This document shows positions 5,789 to 13,277 of a stretch of DNA of 21,443 bases, piece by piece. The notes below the pieces were generated by a model. That model was given only the letters and a program-made list of their open reading frames with translations, did no database searches and was not told where the DNA came from. Position 1 is the stretch's first letter, and every line of letters begins with the position of its first letter. Source of the stretch: Bacillota bacterium (lineage in GTDB: Bacteria; Bacillota; Clostridia; Oscillospirales; Oscillospiraceae); contig JAEXWS010000127.1 in NCBI GenBank assembly GCA_023406225.1, forward strand, positions 1-21,443. Reading direction: 5' to 3'. The translations under genes and the position numbers were made by a program.

Positions 5789-7171
5789 ATGATGAACAAT
5801 CCTCATCCCATTTCCGATTATCTGCTCCCAGGCAAGCGGGTCCATCTGGTGGGCATCGGCGGCGTGTCCATGTGTCCTTTGGCGGAGGTCCTGCGCGGCA
5901 TGGGACTTTCGGTCCAGGGCTCCGACATGACGGAGGGCGACACGGTGCGGCATCTGCGGTCCCTGGGCATTGCCGTGGCCATCGGCCACAACGCGGAAAA
6001 TCTGGGCGGCTGCGACTTTGTGGTGCGCACCGCCGCCGTGCACGACAGCAACCCGGAGATCGCGGGCGCGGTGGCCCGGGGCATCCCGGTCTACGAGCGC
6101 GCCCAGGCCTGGGGCGCCATTATGCGGCATTATCCAAACGCCCTCTGCGTCGCGGGCACCCACGGGAAAACCACCACCACCTCCATGTGCACCCATATCT
6201 TCATGGCCGCCCAGGCCGATCCCACCGTGATGATCGGCGGCACGCTGCCCCTGCTGCACGCGGGCTACCGGGTGGGACACGGAGAAACCATCATTTTGGA
6301 ATCCTGTGAATACTGCAACAGCTTTTTGAGCTTTTTCCCCACTGTGGCGGTGATCTTGAACGTGGAGGAGGACCATCTGGACTTCTTCAAGGACCTTCAG
6401 GACATCGAGCACTCCTTCCGCGCCTTTGCGGAGCTGGTGCCCCCCGGGGGCCATGTGGTCGCCAACGCCGACGACGCCCACGCCATGGAGGCCCTGCGGG
6501 AGCTGGACCGCCCCCTGTTCACCTTCGCGCTGGACCATCCCGCCGACTGTACGGCGGCAAACCTGACGGAGACGGAGGAGGGCCCCTCTTTCGACGTGTG
6601 CGTCCACGGAGAGCGGTACGCCCACGTCTCCCTCCGGGTCCACGGCCGCCACAACGTGCTCAACGCTCTGGCCGCGGCGGCCGCCGCCTGGGTGCTGGAC
6701 CTGCCCGGGAGCGCCGTGGAGGCGGGTTTGGGAGAGTTCACCGGCGCGGGCAGGCGGTTCGAGCACAAGGGGACCTACCACGGGGCGGAGATCTACGACG
6801 ATTACGCCCACCATCCCGACGAGCTGCACGCCCTGCTGACCACAGCGAAGGAGCTGGGCTATCAGCGGCTGGTGGTGGCCTTCCAGCCCCACACCTACAC
6901 CAGGACCGCCATGCTGTTCGACCACTTTGTGGAGGAGCTGAAGCTGGCGGACGTGGCGGTCTTGGCGGAGATCTACGCCGCCCGGGAGCAGAACACCCTG
7001 GGCATCTCCTCCGCCGACCTCTGCCGCCGCATCCCCGGCGCGGTGTACTGCTCCACCCTGGACAAGGTGGCGGACCAGCTCCGGCTGCTCGCCCGGCCCG
7101 GCGATCTGATCCTGACCGTGGGAGCGGGCGACATCTACCGGGCGGGGGAAAAGCTTTTGAAGGAGGCGTAA
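5789..7171 (+). CDS. murC: UDP-N-acetylmuramate--L-alanine ligase
   Basis: Adds L-alanine to UDP-MurNAc with ATP, the first peptide step of cytoplasmic peptidoglycan precursor synthesis. The 460-residue protein shows the three Mur ligase domains in order. The N-terminal UDP-binding Rossmann domain has HLVGIGGVSM near 19-28. The central ATPase has a P-loop AGTHGKTTTT at 122-131, followed by ESCEYCNSF, NVEEDHLDFF and GRHNVLNALAA. The C-terminal domain carries EIYDDYAHHPDE and the FQPHTYTRT segment. Full length. The ATG at 5789 has AAGGAAG 9 nt upstream; an in-frame ATG follows immediately and is the alternative. A 6-nt gap separates it from the deacylase gene, so the two are probably co-transcribed. 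Confidence 0.96.
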   Translation: MMNNPHPISDYLLPGKRVHLVGIGGVSMCPLAEVLRGMGLSVQGSDMTEGDTVRHLRSLGIAVAIGHNAENLGGCDFVVRTAAVHDSNPEIAGAVARGIPVYERAQAWGAIMRHYPNALCVAGTHGKTTTTSMCTHIFMAAQADPTVMIGGTLPLLHAGYRVGHGETIILESCEYCNSFLSFFPTVAVILNVEEDHLDFFKDLQDIEHSFRAFAELVPPGGHVVANADDAHAMEALRELDRPLFTFALDHPADCTAANLTETEEGPSFDVCVHGERYAHVSLRVHGRHNVLNALAAAAAAWVLDLPGSAVEAGLGEFTGAGRRFEHKGTYHGAEIYDDYAHHPDELHALLTTAKELGYQRLVVAFQPHTYTRTAMLFDHFVEELKLADVAVLAEIYAAREQNTLGISSADLCRRIPGAVYCSTLDKVADQLRLLARPGDLILTVGAGDIYRAGEKLLKEA

Positions 7172-7177
7172 AGAGAG

Positions 7178-7726
7178 ATGAAGATCACGGAACGCTTCCA
7201 CAACACCCGCCCCGAGGGCGTTCTCCTGCCCCAGGAGGCCGCCGCCTTCGACCTTCTGGAGGCGCTTGGCATCGGCTATGACCGGGTCTCCAGCGATCCG
7301 GCGGACACCATGGAAAAATGCGCGGCGGTCAGCGCCGTGCTGGGCATGCCCATCTGCAAGAACCTTTTTCTCTGCAACCGGCAGAAAACCCAGTTCTACC
7401 TGCTGGCCCTGGGTCCCGACAAGCCGTTCCACACCAAGGACCTGAGCGCCCAGATCGGCTCCGCCCGGCTGTCCTTCGCTCCGGAGGAGGCTCTTTGGGA
7501 CCTGCTCCGCTGCACCCCCGGCTCCGCCACGGTGCTGGGTCTGATGAACGACGCGGAGCACCGGGTCCGTCTGCTGATGGAGCGGGAGGTCTACGAATCC
7601 GAGTGGTTCTCCTGCCATCCCTGCATCTGCACCAGCAGCCTGCGGCTGAAAACGGAGGACCTGCTCCATAAATTCCTGCCCCACACCGGCCACGAGGCGA
7701 CCGTGGTGGACCTGCCCGATGCATAA
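7178..7726 (+). CDS. YbaK/ProX-type aminoacyl-tRNA deacylase (prolyl-tRNA editing domain protein)
   Basis: A 182-residue stand-alone copy of the YbaK/INS editing domain of bacterial prolyl-tRNA synthetases. Members hydrolyse mischarged tRNA such as Ala-tRNAPro or Cys-tRNAPro. Family features are EALGIGYDRVSSDPADTMEKCAAVSAVLG near the N-terminus, CKNLFLCNRQKTQFYLLAL (the core KNLFL-x-YYL strand pair) and the C-terminal LKTEDLLHKFLPHTGHEA. This arrangement is closest to the PrdX/ProX subgroup common in Clostridia. The exact tRNA substrate cannot be read from the sequence. It lies 6 nt behind murC, with GGAGG inside the murC 3' end, and a strong terminator follows. Confidence 0.85.
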   Translation: MKITERFHNTRPEGVLLPQEAAAFDLLEALGIGYDRVSSDPADTMEKCAAVSAVLGMPICKNLFLCNRQKTQFYLLALGPDKPFHTKDLSAQIGSARLSFAPEEALWDLLRCTPGSATVLGLMNDAEHRVRLLMEREVYESEWFSCHPCICTSSLRLKTEDLLHKFLPHTGHEATVVDLPDA

Positions 7727-7727
7727 G

Positions 7728-7772
7728 CATAAAGAGAGCGTCGCTGCCTGGGGCAGCGGCGCTCTCTTTATG
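7728..7772. terminator. Bidirectional terminator between convergent genes
   Basis: A near-perfect 21-bp stem (7728-7748 with 7752-7772), 3-nt loop, with A/T-rich ends on both sides (CATAAAG... and ...CTTTATG). It starts one base after the deacylase stop and overlaps the last codons of the convergent membrane-protein gene, so it can end both transcripts. Confidence 0.88.
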
Positions 7773-8604
7773 CCAGTTCCGCCAACAGGCGGCGGGCATC
7801 TTTTGCGCAATCGAGCGTTCCGCCCTGCTTCACCACCATGTCCAGCCGGGAGCGGGCCTTCTCCGCCTCCCCCTGGGCCAGGTCCGCCAGAGCCAGCCGG
7901 TAGGCGGCGGCGACACGCTGGAGCGGCTCCGTGTACAGCCCCTCCAGCTCGGCTTCCAGCCGCCGGAACGCCTCATAATCCTCCCGCTGGAAGGCCAGTC
8001 CCGCGTCCATCAGCGTCAGCAGCATCTCCCCGCTTTTCCGCAGGGCTTTCCCGGGCCGCTCCTTTTCCAGCAGCCGCTCCGTCTCCCGGCGGAGCTCCTC
8101 CGCCCGCCGCCCGTCCCCCAGACGCAGGCAGCAGTTAAACGCGATATTTTGATAGACCAGCTTTTGTGAAAGCCCCGGTTTTTTGAGCTGCACCTCGTCC
8201 AGAAGCGCGGCCGCCTCCCGGAACCGTCCGGAAAAGAACAGCCCCCTGGCCTCGTTCAGCTTCGCCGTCTCCGTGTTCCGCTTCATTCTGCCCAGCAGCA
8301 GACGGTAAACCTCAGCATACTTCACCGCGTCGCAGTCCCGGTTCAAGATACGCTCCAGGCCCAGACCGTGCACGGAATTTCCCAGCCGCACCAGCCGCAA
8401 ACAGATGAGAAAAAGGGCCAGCGAGAGGATATAGATCAAAAACCACCACCGGGAATCCCCCAGCGGTCCCGTGGCCATCTCCCATAGAAAAAGCAGATAC
8501 AAAGCCAAAACCACATAGTATCCAGCTTGGATGAATCGAAATCCCCGCCAGTACCGCCCGGCGATCTCCTCCGCCGTCAAATCCGCCGTTTTCAACGCCG
8601 CCAT
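7768..8604 (-). CDS. Membrane-anchored TPR-like protein of unknown function
   Basis: A 278-residue protein I cannot assign to a named family. Two membrane segments lie near 24-44 and 53-72, separated by a short loop. A soluble, all-helical C-terminal domain of about 200 residues follows, with TPR-like helix pairs such as LNEARGLFFSGRFREAAALL, YRLALADLAQGEAEKARSRL and LVYQNIAFNCCLRLGDGRRA. The likely topology is a membrane hairpin with a cytoplasmic scaffold. The start is uncertain: ATG at 8604 abuts the AAAGGGG ribosome site, whereas an in-frame TTG at 8595 sits 9 nt from it. It has its own weak promoter and shares a terminator with the convergent deacylase gene, so context gives no functional hint. 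Confidence 0.75.
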   Translation of the reverse strand: MAALKTADLTAEEIAGRYWRGFRFIQAGYYVVLALYLLFLWEMATGPLGDSRWWFLIYILSLALFLICLRLVRLGNSVHGLGLERILNRDCDAVKYAEVYRLLLGRMKRNTETAKLNEARGLFFSGRFREAAALLDEVQLKKPGLSQKLVYQNIAFNCCLRLGDGRRAEELRRETERLLEKERPGKALRKSGEMLLTLMDAGLAFQREDYEAFRRLEAELEGLYTEPLQRVAAAYRLALADLAQGEAEKARSRLDMVVKQGGTLDCAKDARRLLAELA

Positions 8605-8620
8605 CCCCTTTCATGCACCG

Positions 8621-8649
8621 ATCCTATCTCTTTTCCCGGGAAACCGCAA
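8621..8649 (-). promoter_or_regulatory. Possible promoter of the TPR-like membrane protein gene
   Basis: On the minus strand TTGCGG (8644-8649), a 17-bp spacer and TAGGAT (8621-8626), directly downstream of the nfnAB terminator. It implies a leader of only about 10 nt. Confidence 0.45.
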
Positions 8650-8650
8650 G

Positions 8651-8678
8651 AGGCCCGCCATCAAAAGATGGCGGGCCT
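8651..8678 (-). terminator. Terminator of nfnAB
   Basis: A perfect 12-bp stem (8651-8662 with 8667-8678) around a 4-nt loop, 14 nt past the nfnB stop. The T tract on the minus strand is poor (CTTGCGGTTT), so efficiency is uncertain. Confidence 0.75.
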
Positions 8679-8692
8679 TCTGTAAAGCTTTT

Positions 8693-10075
8693 TTACTTGC
8701 TGAGCTGCTCATCGATGGCCTTAGCGGCGGTCTTGCCCGCGCCCATGGCCAGGATGACGGTGGCCGCGCCGGTGACGGCGTCGCCGCCGGCATAGACGCC
8801 CTCCCGGGAGGTCAGGCCGTCCTCGTTCACCACGATGCCGCCCTTCTTGTTGATCTCCAGGCCCTTGGTGGTGGACTTGATCAGGGGGTTGGGGCTGGTG
8901 CCCAGCGCCATAATGACGCAGTCCACGTCGATCTCGAACTCGCTGCCCGGGATCTCGATGGGACGGCGGCGGCCGGAGGCGTCCGGCTCGCCCAGCTCCA
9001 TCTTGATGCAGCGGATCTGGGTGACGTCGTCGTTCTCATCCGCGAAGATCTCCACGGGGTTATGGAGGGTCTTGAAGATGATGCCCTCTTCCTCGGCGTG
9101 CTCCACCTCTTCCCGGCGAGCGGGAAGCTCCTCCATGCCGCGGCGGTACACGATGTACACCTCGGCACCCAGGCGCTTGGCGCAGCGGGCGGCGTCCATG
9201 GCCACATTGCCGCCGCCGATCACGGCCACCTTCTTCGGGTGCTGGATGGGCGTGTCGGACTCAGGCAGATACGCCTTCATCAGGTTGATGCGGGTCAGGA
9301 ACTCGTTGGCGGAATAGACGCCCCGGTAGTTGATGCCCGGAATGTCCATGAACATGGGCAGACCCGCGCCGGAGCCAATGAACACGGCCTCAAAGCCCTG
9401 CTCCTCCATCAGCTCATCCACGGAGATGGTGCGGCCCACCACGGTATCGGTGGCGATGGTCACGCCCAGGGCCTTCAATCCGTCCACTTCCTTCTGGACG
9501 ATGGCCTTGGGCAGACGGAACTCGGGGATGCCGTAGACCAGCACGCCGCCGGCCAGGTGCAGCGCCTCGAACACGGTGACGTCATACCCCTTGCGGGCAA
9601 GGTCGCCGGCGCAGGTGAGTCCGGCGGGGCCGGAACCCACCACCGCCACCCGGTGACCGTTGGAAGCGGGCTTCGCGGCAGTCTCGGCGGCGTGGGCGTT
9701 GTGCCAGTCGGCCACAAAGCGCTCCAGACGGCCGATGCCCACGGGATCGCCCTTCTTGCCCCGGACGCAGTACTTCTCGCACTGGCTCTCCTGGGGGCAG
9801 ACCCGGCCGCAGACGGCGGGCAGGGCGGAGGTGGCGGCGATGATCTGATAGGCGGCCTCAAAGTCGCCCTTGCTCACCTCGGCGATGAACTCGGGGATAT
9901 GTACCATGACCGGGCAGCCCTCCATGCAGGGCTTGTTTTTGCAGTGCAGGCACCGCTGGGCCTCGTCCAGAGCCTGCTCCTCGGTGTAGCCCAGGGCGAC
10001 CTCGTTGAAATTCTTGTTGCGGACGTTGGGATCCTGGGAGGGCATGGGGTTCTTCGTCAAAGACATATTGGCCAT
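8693..10075 (-). CDS. nfnB: NfnB: NADPH-binding FAD/iron-sulfur subunit of electron-bifurcating transhydrogenase (GltA-like)
   Basis: The large subunit of NADH-dependent reduced ferredoxin:NADP+ oxidoreductase, which couples NADH and reduced ferredoxin to make NADPH in anaerobes. The 460 residues begin with two Cys clusters for [4Fe-4S] centres (C42, C45, C50, C54; and C89, C93, C99, C103). An FAD-binding VVGSGPAGLTCAGDLA follows near 145-160, then a second Rossmann site with IGGGNVAMDAARCAKRLGA for NADPH, and a C-terminal YAGGDAVTGAATVILAMGAG. It resembles the glutamate synthase small subunit, but no large subunit is near and nfnA is adjacent, which favours NfnB. ATG at 10081 overlaps the nfnA stop with only 4 nt to GGAGG; the in-frame ATG at 10075 (10 nt) gives the usual MANMS start and is chosen. 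Confidence 0.92.
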   Translation of the reverse strand: MANMSLTKNPMPSQDPNVRNKNFNEVALGYTEEQALDEAQRCLHCKNKPCMEGCPVMVHIPEFIAEVSKGDFEAAYQIIAATSALPAVCGRVCPQESQCEKYCVRGKKGDPVGIGRLERFVADWHNAHAAETAAKPASNGHRVAVVGSGPAGLTCAGDLARKGYDVTVFEALHLAGGVLVYGIPEFRLPKAIVQKEVDGLKALGVTIATDTVVGRTISVDELMEEQGFEAVFIGSGAGLPMFMDIPGINYRGVYSANEFLTRINLMKAYLPESDTPIQHPKKVAVIGGGNVAMDAARCAKRLGAEVYIVYRRGMEELPARREEVEHAEEEGIIFKTLHNPVEIFADENDDVTQIRCIKMELGEPDASGRRRPIEIPGSEFEIDVDCVIMALGTSPNPLIKSTTKGLEINKKGGIVVNEDGLTSREGVYAGGDAVTGAATVILAMGAGKTAAKAIDEQLSK

Positions 10076-10077
10076 GA

Positions 10078-10920
10078 TCATTCGGCCTCCTTCTTGAACA
10101 GGTTGCAGGTCTCCTCGTATTTGTGGGCCTCGAAATCGCGGTACATCTGGTTGCGCTTGACCGCCAGATCCCAGTCCACCTGGTGTCCGTCAAAGTCGGG
10201 ACCGTCCACGCAGGCGAACTTCATCTCGCCGCCCACGCTCAGCCGGCAGCCGCCGCACATGCCCGTGCCGTCGATCATGATGGGACTCATGGAGACGGTG
10301 GTGGGGATGCCGTAGGGCTTGGTGGTCATGGAGACGAATTTCATCATGACCATGGGGCCGATGGCAAAGACCTCGTCGTACTGGTTGCCCGCCTCGATCA
10401 GCTCCTTGAGCGCGTCGGTGACCAGGCCCTTCTGGCCGTAAGAGCCGTCGTCCGTGCAGATCTTCAGCACGTCGCTGGCGGCCTTGAAATCGTCCTCCAG
10501 GATCACCAGGTCCTTGTTCTTGAAGCCCACCACCGCGTGGACCTCGGCGCCGTCGTCATGGAACTTCTTCAAAACAGGATACGCGATGGCGCAGCCCACG
10601 CCGCCGCCGACCACGCAGACCTTCTTCTTGCCCTCCGTCTCGGTGGCCTTGCCCAGGGGGCCCACAAAGTCCTGCAGGCAGTCGCCTTCGTTCATATGGC
10701 TCAGCTTCTCGGTGGTGGCGCCGACGGTCTGGACGATGATGGTGACGGTGCCCTTCTCCGGATCAAACGCGTTGATCGTTATGGGAATGCGCTCGCCGTG
10801 CTCGTCAACCCGCAGGATGATGAACTGGCCGGGCTGAGCCTTCTTGGCGATCAGGGGAGCTTCGATCTCATATAAAGTGACTGTGGGACGGAGCGCCTCT
10901 TTTCTCACGATACGATACAT
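10078..10920 (-). CDS. nfnA: NfnA: FAD/[2Fe-2S] NADH-binding subunit of electron-bifurcating transhydrogenase
   Basis: A 280-residue subunit of the ferredoxin reductase / dihydroorotate dehydrogenase electron-transfer type. It has an N-terminal beta-barrel FAD domain (GQFIILRVDEHGERIPITI). A GPLGKATE segment and an NAD-binding VCVVGGGVGCAIAYPVLKK segment follow. GPMVMMKFV comes next, then a C-terminal [2Fe-2S] cluster region, GTGMCGGCRLSVGGEMKFAC with a following VDGPDFDGH. In NfnAB this subunit takes electrons from NADH. The start ATG at 10920 follows GAAGGA by about 5 nt. It is coupled to nfnB and served by a good promoter at 10997-11025. A Crp/Fnr-family gene lies just upstream in the same direction. 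Confidence 0.93.
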   Translation of the reverse strand: MYRIVRKEALRPTVTLYEIEAPLIAKKAQPGQFIILRVDEHGERIPITINAFDPEKGTVTIIVQTVGATTEKLSHMNEGDCLQDFVGPLGKATETEGKKKVCVVGGGVGCAIAYPVLKKFHDDGAEVHAVVGFKNKDLVILEDDFKAASDVLKICTDDGSYGQKGLVTDALKELIEAGNQYDEVFAIGPMVMMKFVSMTTKPYGIPTTVSMSPIMIDGTGMCGGCRLSVGGEMKFACVDGPDFDGHQVDWDLAVKRNQMYRDFEAHKYEETCNLFKKEAE

Positions 10921-10996
10921 ACTGTTCCTTCTTTCCCGAATGATCGAATTTTAAAATACCGCGGACCTGTATCCTTCGACACGACACATTGTTTAC

Positions 10997-11025
10997 ATTT
11001 TAACAGAATCTCAAATGACCGTCAA
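10997..11025 (-). promoter_or_regulatory. Promoter of nfnAB
   Basis: On the minus strand TTGACG (11020-11025), a 17-bp spacer and TAAAAT (10997-11002), with TGT before the -10. It lies in the gap behind the Crp/Fnr gene, so nfnAB can be transcribed separately from it. An imperfect dyad at 10990-11005 overlaps the -10. The rest of the 10921-11101 gap shows no other gene. Confidence 0.75.
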
Positions 11026-11101
11026 TGAGTTTTCTATGGGAAGACGCCGAAATCCACCCCATGTTTTTGGTCGTTTCGTGGAATTTGCGCAAACGCCGGA
11101 G

Positions 11102-11764
11102 CTACATGCGCAACGTGATCTCCCTGCCGCTGGACTGGAGGACGCCCTCCTCCCGGAGGCGTTTCAGCTCCCGCATCATGGCGCTGCGGTCCGTTGCGAT
11201 GTAATCGGCCAGGGTGCTGAGGGAAAAGGGCAGCAGGAAGGTGTCGCTGCCCCGTTTGGCGGCCAGTTGGCCGAAGTAGCAGAGCAGCTTTTCCCGGATG
11301 GAGCGGCGGGAGAGGACGTCCACCCGCTCGGAGAGGTCCTGGGCCTTGGCGGACATGAGCCGCAGCATGTTCTGCACCAGCAGGCTGTGGTGGGTGCAGG
11401 CGCGCTCGCACCGCTTCAAAATATGGGGATAGTCGATAAACATCACGTCGCAGGCGGTCCGGGCCACCACCTCCAGGCTGTCCCTCCCGGAGCCGGCGAA
11501 GTCCAGCGTCCGGCCGAACACGCCTCCGGCGGACAGCTCCTCCAGCACGGTGGAGACCCCCTCCTCGTCGATGCGGATCAACGACGCCTCTCCCCGTTCG
11601 ATCACGCCCACCGAATTGTTTCCCCCCACCGTCAGATCGTAGATCAGCTCGTCGGAGCGGTAGGACCTCTGCACGGCGTGGAAGCAGTCCAGCATCTGTA
11701 AGTAACTGTCATAGCTGATATCCATGAATAACGGGCTTTTTTCCAGTTCCCGCTGGGTCAGCAT
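11102..11764 (-). CDS. Crp/Fnr-family transcriptional regulator
   Basis: A 220-residue regulator. An N-terminal cyclic-nucleotide-binding-like beta-roll (about 10-125: SVGVIERGEASLIR, LSAGGVFGRTLDFAG) is followed by a long dimerisation helix. The C-terminal winged HTH has SLSTLADYIATDRSAMMREL near 181-200. The FNR-type N-terminal cysteine cluster is absent, so [4Fe-4S] oxygen sensing is not evident, and the ligand cannot be told. The frame opens at 11788, but ATG at 11764 is preceded by GGGGAG at 6-7 nt and starts in the usual place. It has its own promoter and no clear terminator before the nfnAB promoter, so read-through into nfnAB is possible. A redox or metabolic regulator of nfnAB is a reasonable inference from position only. 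Confidence 0.85.
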   Translation of the reverse strand: MLTQRELEKSPLFMDISYDSYLQMLDCFHAVQRSYRSDELIYDLTVGGNNSVGVIERGEASLIRIDEEGVSTVLEELSAGGVFGRTLDFAGSGRDSLEVVARTACDVMFIDYPHILKRCERACTHHSLLVQNMLRLMSAKAQDLSERVDVLSRRSIREKLLCYFGQLAAKRGSDTFLLPFSLSTLADYIATDRSAMMRELKRLREEGVLQSSGREITLRM

Positions 11765-11804
11765 CGCGGTCTCCCCTTTCTGTTGCATATATCACATCGT
11801 TTCT

Positions 11805-11833
11805 ATCATAACAGCCCACAGCTTGGTTGTAAA
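11805..11833 (-). promoter_or_regulatory. Promoter of the Crp/Fnr-family gene
   Basis: On the minus strand TTTACA (11828-11833), a 17-bp spacer and TATGAT (11805-11810), with TGT directly before the -10. The leader is about 35 nt. Confidence 0.75.
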
Positions 11834-11956
11834 GGGTAATTCAGGCAAATTTCATAGATTATTCACCAATTCCAAGGCGGGTTCCTGTATGATAAACACA
11901 GGCAACAGGAAGGGCCGAATACGGGCGGGAACCGCCCCGAGAAAGGATGCAGCGAA

Positions 11957-12397
11957 GTGAACATTGCCTATTTTCTGCTCCCCAAGAACAGTGTCGCCTA
12001 TCTGTACGATGACTGCACCTTCCGCCAGGGATTGGAAAAAATGCGGCACCACGGATACACCGCCATCCCCGTCATCACGCGGGACGGCCGCTACGTGGGC
12101 ACGGTGAGCGAGGGAGATTTCCTCTGGCGCCTCCTTGCCGAAGACAACGGCTCCTTCTCCATGAAGGACATGGAACAGCTCCGCATCCGGGATATCCTCC
12201 GCGGAAACCAGTACCCCCCCGTCGGCATCACCGTCGGCATGGAAGAGCTTCTGCACAGCGCCATGAACCAGAACTTCATTCCCGTGGTGGACGATCTGGG
12301 CAGTTTCATCGGCATCGTCACCCGGAAGGACATCATCCGCTATTTCGCGGGTGAAAACAAAGCGGCGGAGCCGCGGCTCCTGCGGAAAATCGTATAA
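11957..12397 (+). CDS. Tandem CBS-domain protein, CbpB/DarB-like (c-di-AMP receptor candidate)
   Basis: A 146-residue cytoplasmic protein made of two CBS domains, about 7-65 and 76-135. Each has a hydrophobic strand and turn of the expected type: GYTAIPVITRDGRYVGTVSEGDF and FIPVVDDLGSFIGIVTRKDI. Length and layout match Bacillus YkuL/DarB (CbpB). In Bacillus and Listeria that protein binds c-di-AMP and, when unliganded, stimulates the (p)ppGpp synthetase Rel and pyruvate carboxylase (family knowledge). Ligand and partners here are inferred. The start is GTG at 11957 with AAGGA 9 nt upstream. It is divergent from the Crp/Fnr gene. No good sigma-A promoter is seen, and an inverted repeat lies in its leader (11882-11911). 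A strong terminator follows. Confidence 0.8.
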   Translation: MNIAYFLLPKNSVAYLYDDCTFRQGLEKMRHHGYTAIPVITRDGRYVGTVSEGDFLWRLLAEDNGSFSMKDMEQLRIRDILRGNQYPPVGITVGMEELLHSAMNQNFIPVVDDLGSFIGIVTRKDIIRYFAGENKAAEPRLLRKIV

Positions 12398-12402
12398 ACC
12401 AG

Positions 12403-12440
12403 CCGGGAACGGGGCCTGCGGGCTCCGTTCCCGGTTTTTT
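12403..12440 (+). terminator. Terminator of the CBS-domain gene
   Basis: CCGGGAACGG (12403-12412) pairs with CCGTTCCCGG (12425-12434), with further GC pairing inside, followed by six T. It lies between two convergent genes. Confidence 0.92.
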
Positions 12441-12470
12441 CAGGCGGAGCGGGCGGTCCCGGGGCCTGCT

Positions 12471-13070
12471 TCATACCATCTGATCCAGGGAGAATTTCCG
12501 CACGCTCCCCGGCAGGCCGGCGCTCCGGGTGGCGACGCCCGCCACAAAGCCCGGAAAGGTATCCACATAGTAAAAATGCTCTCCGTACTGCAAAGGCGTC
12601 TCCGACTCCAGCATGGTCCCGACGCCCGTGCCCGCCCGCTTGGCCCGGGCCTCCCGCCGGACCCAGCTCTGGAAAAAGGCCCGCTCCGTCGCCACGTCCG
12701 CCAGCCGCCGCATGGTCCGTTGGCTCACCGGGCGGATATGCTCGATATCCACGCCCAGCGGCTCGTCCGAAAGACCCACCAGCACCGCCCCGGCGGTGTG
12801 GCTGAGATTGAAGTGGACCGTTGGGAAATCGGGGAAATAGGGCTTTCCCATGGAGGACTGCGCCATGGGCGGCAGCTCCCGCCAGCGGTACCGCTCCCAA
12901 AGGGCGCGGCGCAGGATCAGGTAGGCGCACAGCGGCTCCCGCCGCTTCTCCGCCTGCTGGACGCGCAGCAGCCGTTCCCGCCGCTGAGGGGGCAGCATGG
13001 CCATCATGGCCTCCGCCTCCCGCTCCGTCAGGGGCCGTTCCAGTCTGGCCGCCCAAAGCTCGATGGACAT
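12471..13070 (-). CDS. 4'-phosphopantetheinyl transferase, Sfp type
   Basis: Transfers phosphopantetheine from CoA to a conserved Ser of carrier proteins. At 199 residues it is near the length of Sfp/Gsp-type enzymes. The Mg-binding GVDIE is at 106-110 (D108, E110). It is preceded by FNLSHTAGAVLVGLS (87-101), the substrate-binding SHS-like segment. FFQSWVRREARAKRAGTG (132-149) is the WxxKEAxxK motif, with R139 where Lys is usual and E140 and K144 kept. The start ATG at 13070 follows GGAGG by 7 nt. No polyketide, peptide synthetase or acyl-carrier gene is nearby, so the client could be the fatty-acid carrier or a remote system. It has its own promoter. Confidence 0.9.
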   Translation of the reverse strand: MSIELWAARLERPLTEREAEAMMAMLPPQRRERLLRVQQAEKRREPLCAYLILRRALWERYRWRELPPMAQSSMGKPYFPDFPTVHFNLSHTAGAVLVGLSDEPLGVDIEHIRPVSQRTMRRLADVATERAFFQSWVRREARAKRAGTGVGTMLESETPLQYGEHFYYVDTFPGFVAGVATRSAGLPGSVRKFSLDQMV

Positions 13071-13109
13071 CCGCGCACCTCCTCTGCGTCGATTTTTGCG
13101 TATAGGCCC

Positions 13110-13138
13110 ATTTTACGCATTCCCGCCCCGTCTGTAAA
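13110..13138 (-). promoter_or_regulatory. Promoter of the phosphopantetheinyl transferase gene
   Basis: On the minus strand TTTACA (13133-13138), a 17-bp spacer and TAAAAT (13110-13115), about 40 nt before the start codon. The adjoining AT-rich stretch 13140-13210 should carry the divergent dnaG promoter, but I found no convincing -35/-10 pair there. Confidence 0.7.
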
Positions 13139-13277
13139 GCATCCGGAAACTTTTTTCAAAAAATTTGAGAAAAAAAGAGGAAATCAAAATACGGCGGGGT
13201 ATATCTAATAGTGACTCATGCCCGCTTCGGTATGACCGCCGGGAAATTTGGCAAAACTGACCGAAAGGAGGCGCGCC

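Noticed and set aside
5723..7810. A 695-residue minus-strand frame across murC and the deacylase gene
   Set aside because: It is the antisense shadow of two well-supported genes. The translation is Gly/Val/His/Gln-rich without domains.
8531..10315. A 594-residue plus-strand frame across nfnB
   Set aside because: It is antisense to nfnB, whose Cys clusters and nucleotide-binding motifs are unmistakable. The His/Gly/Asp/Ala-rich translation shows no family.
13140..13277. A sigma-A promoter for dnaG in the AT-rich gap
   Set aside because: Several AT-rich hexamers exist, but none pairs with a recognisable -35 at 16-18 bp. The promoter probably lies here, but its position cannot be stated.
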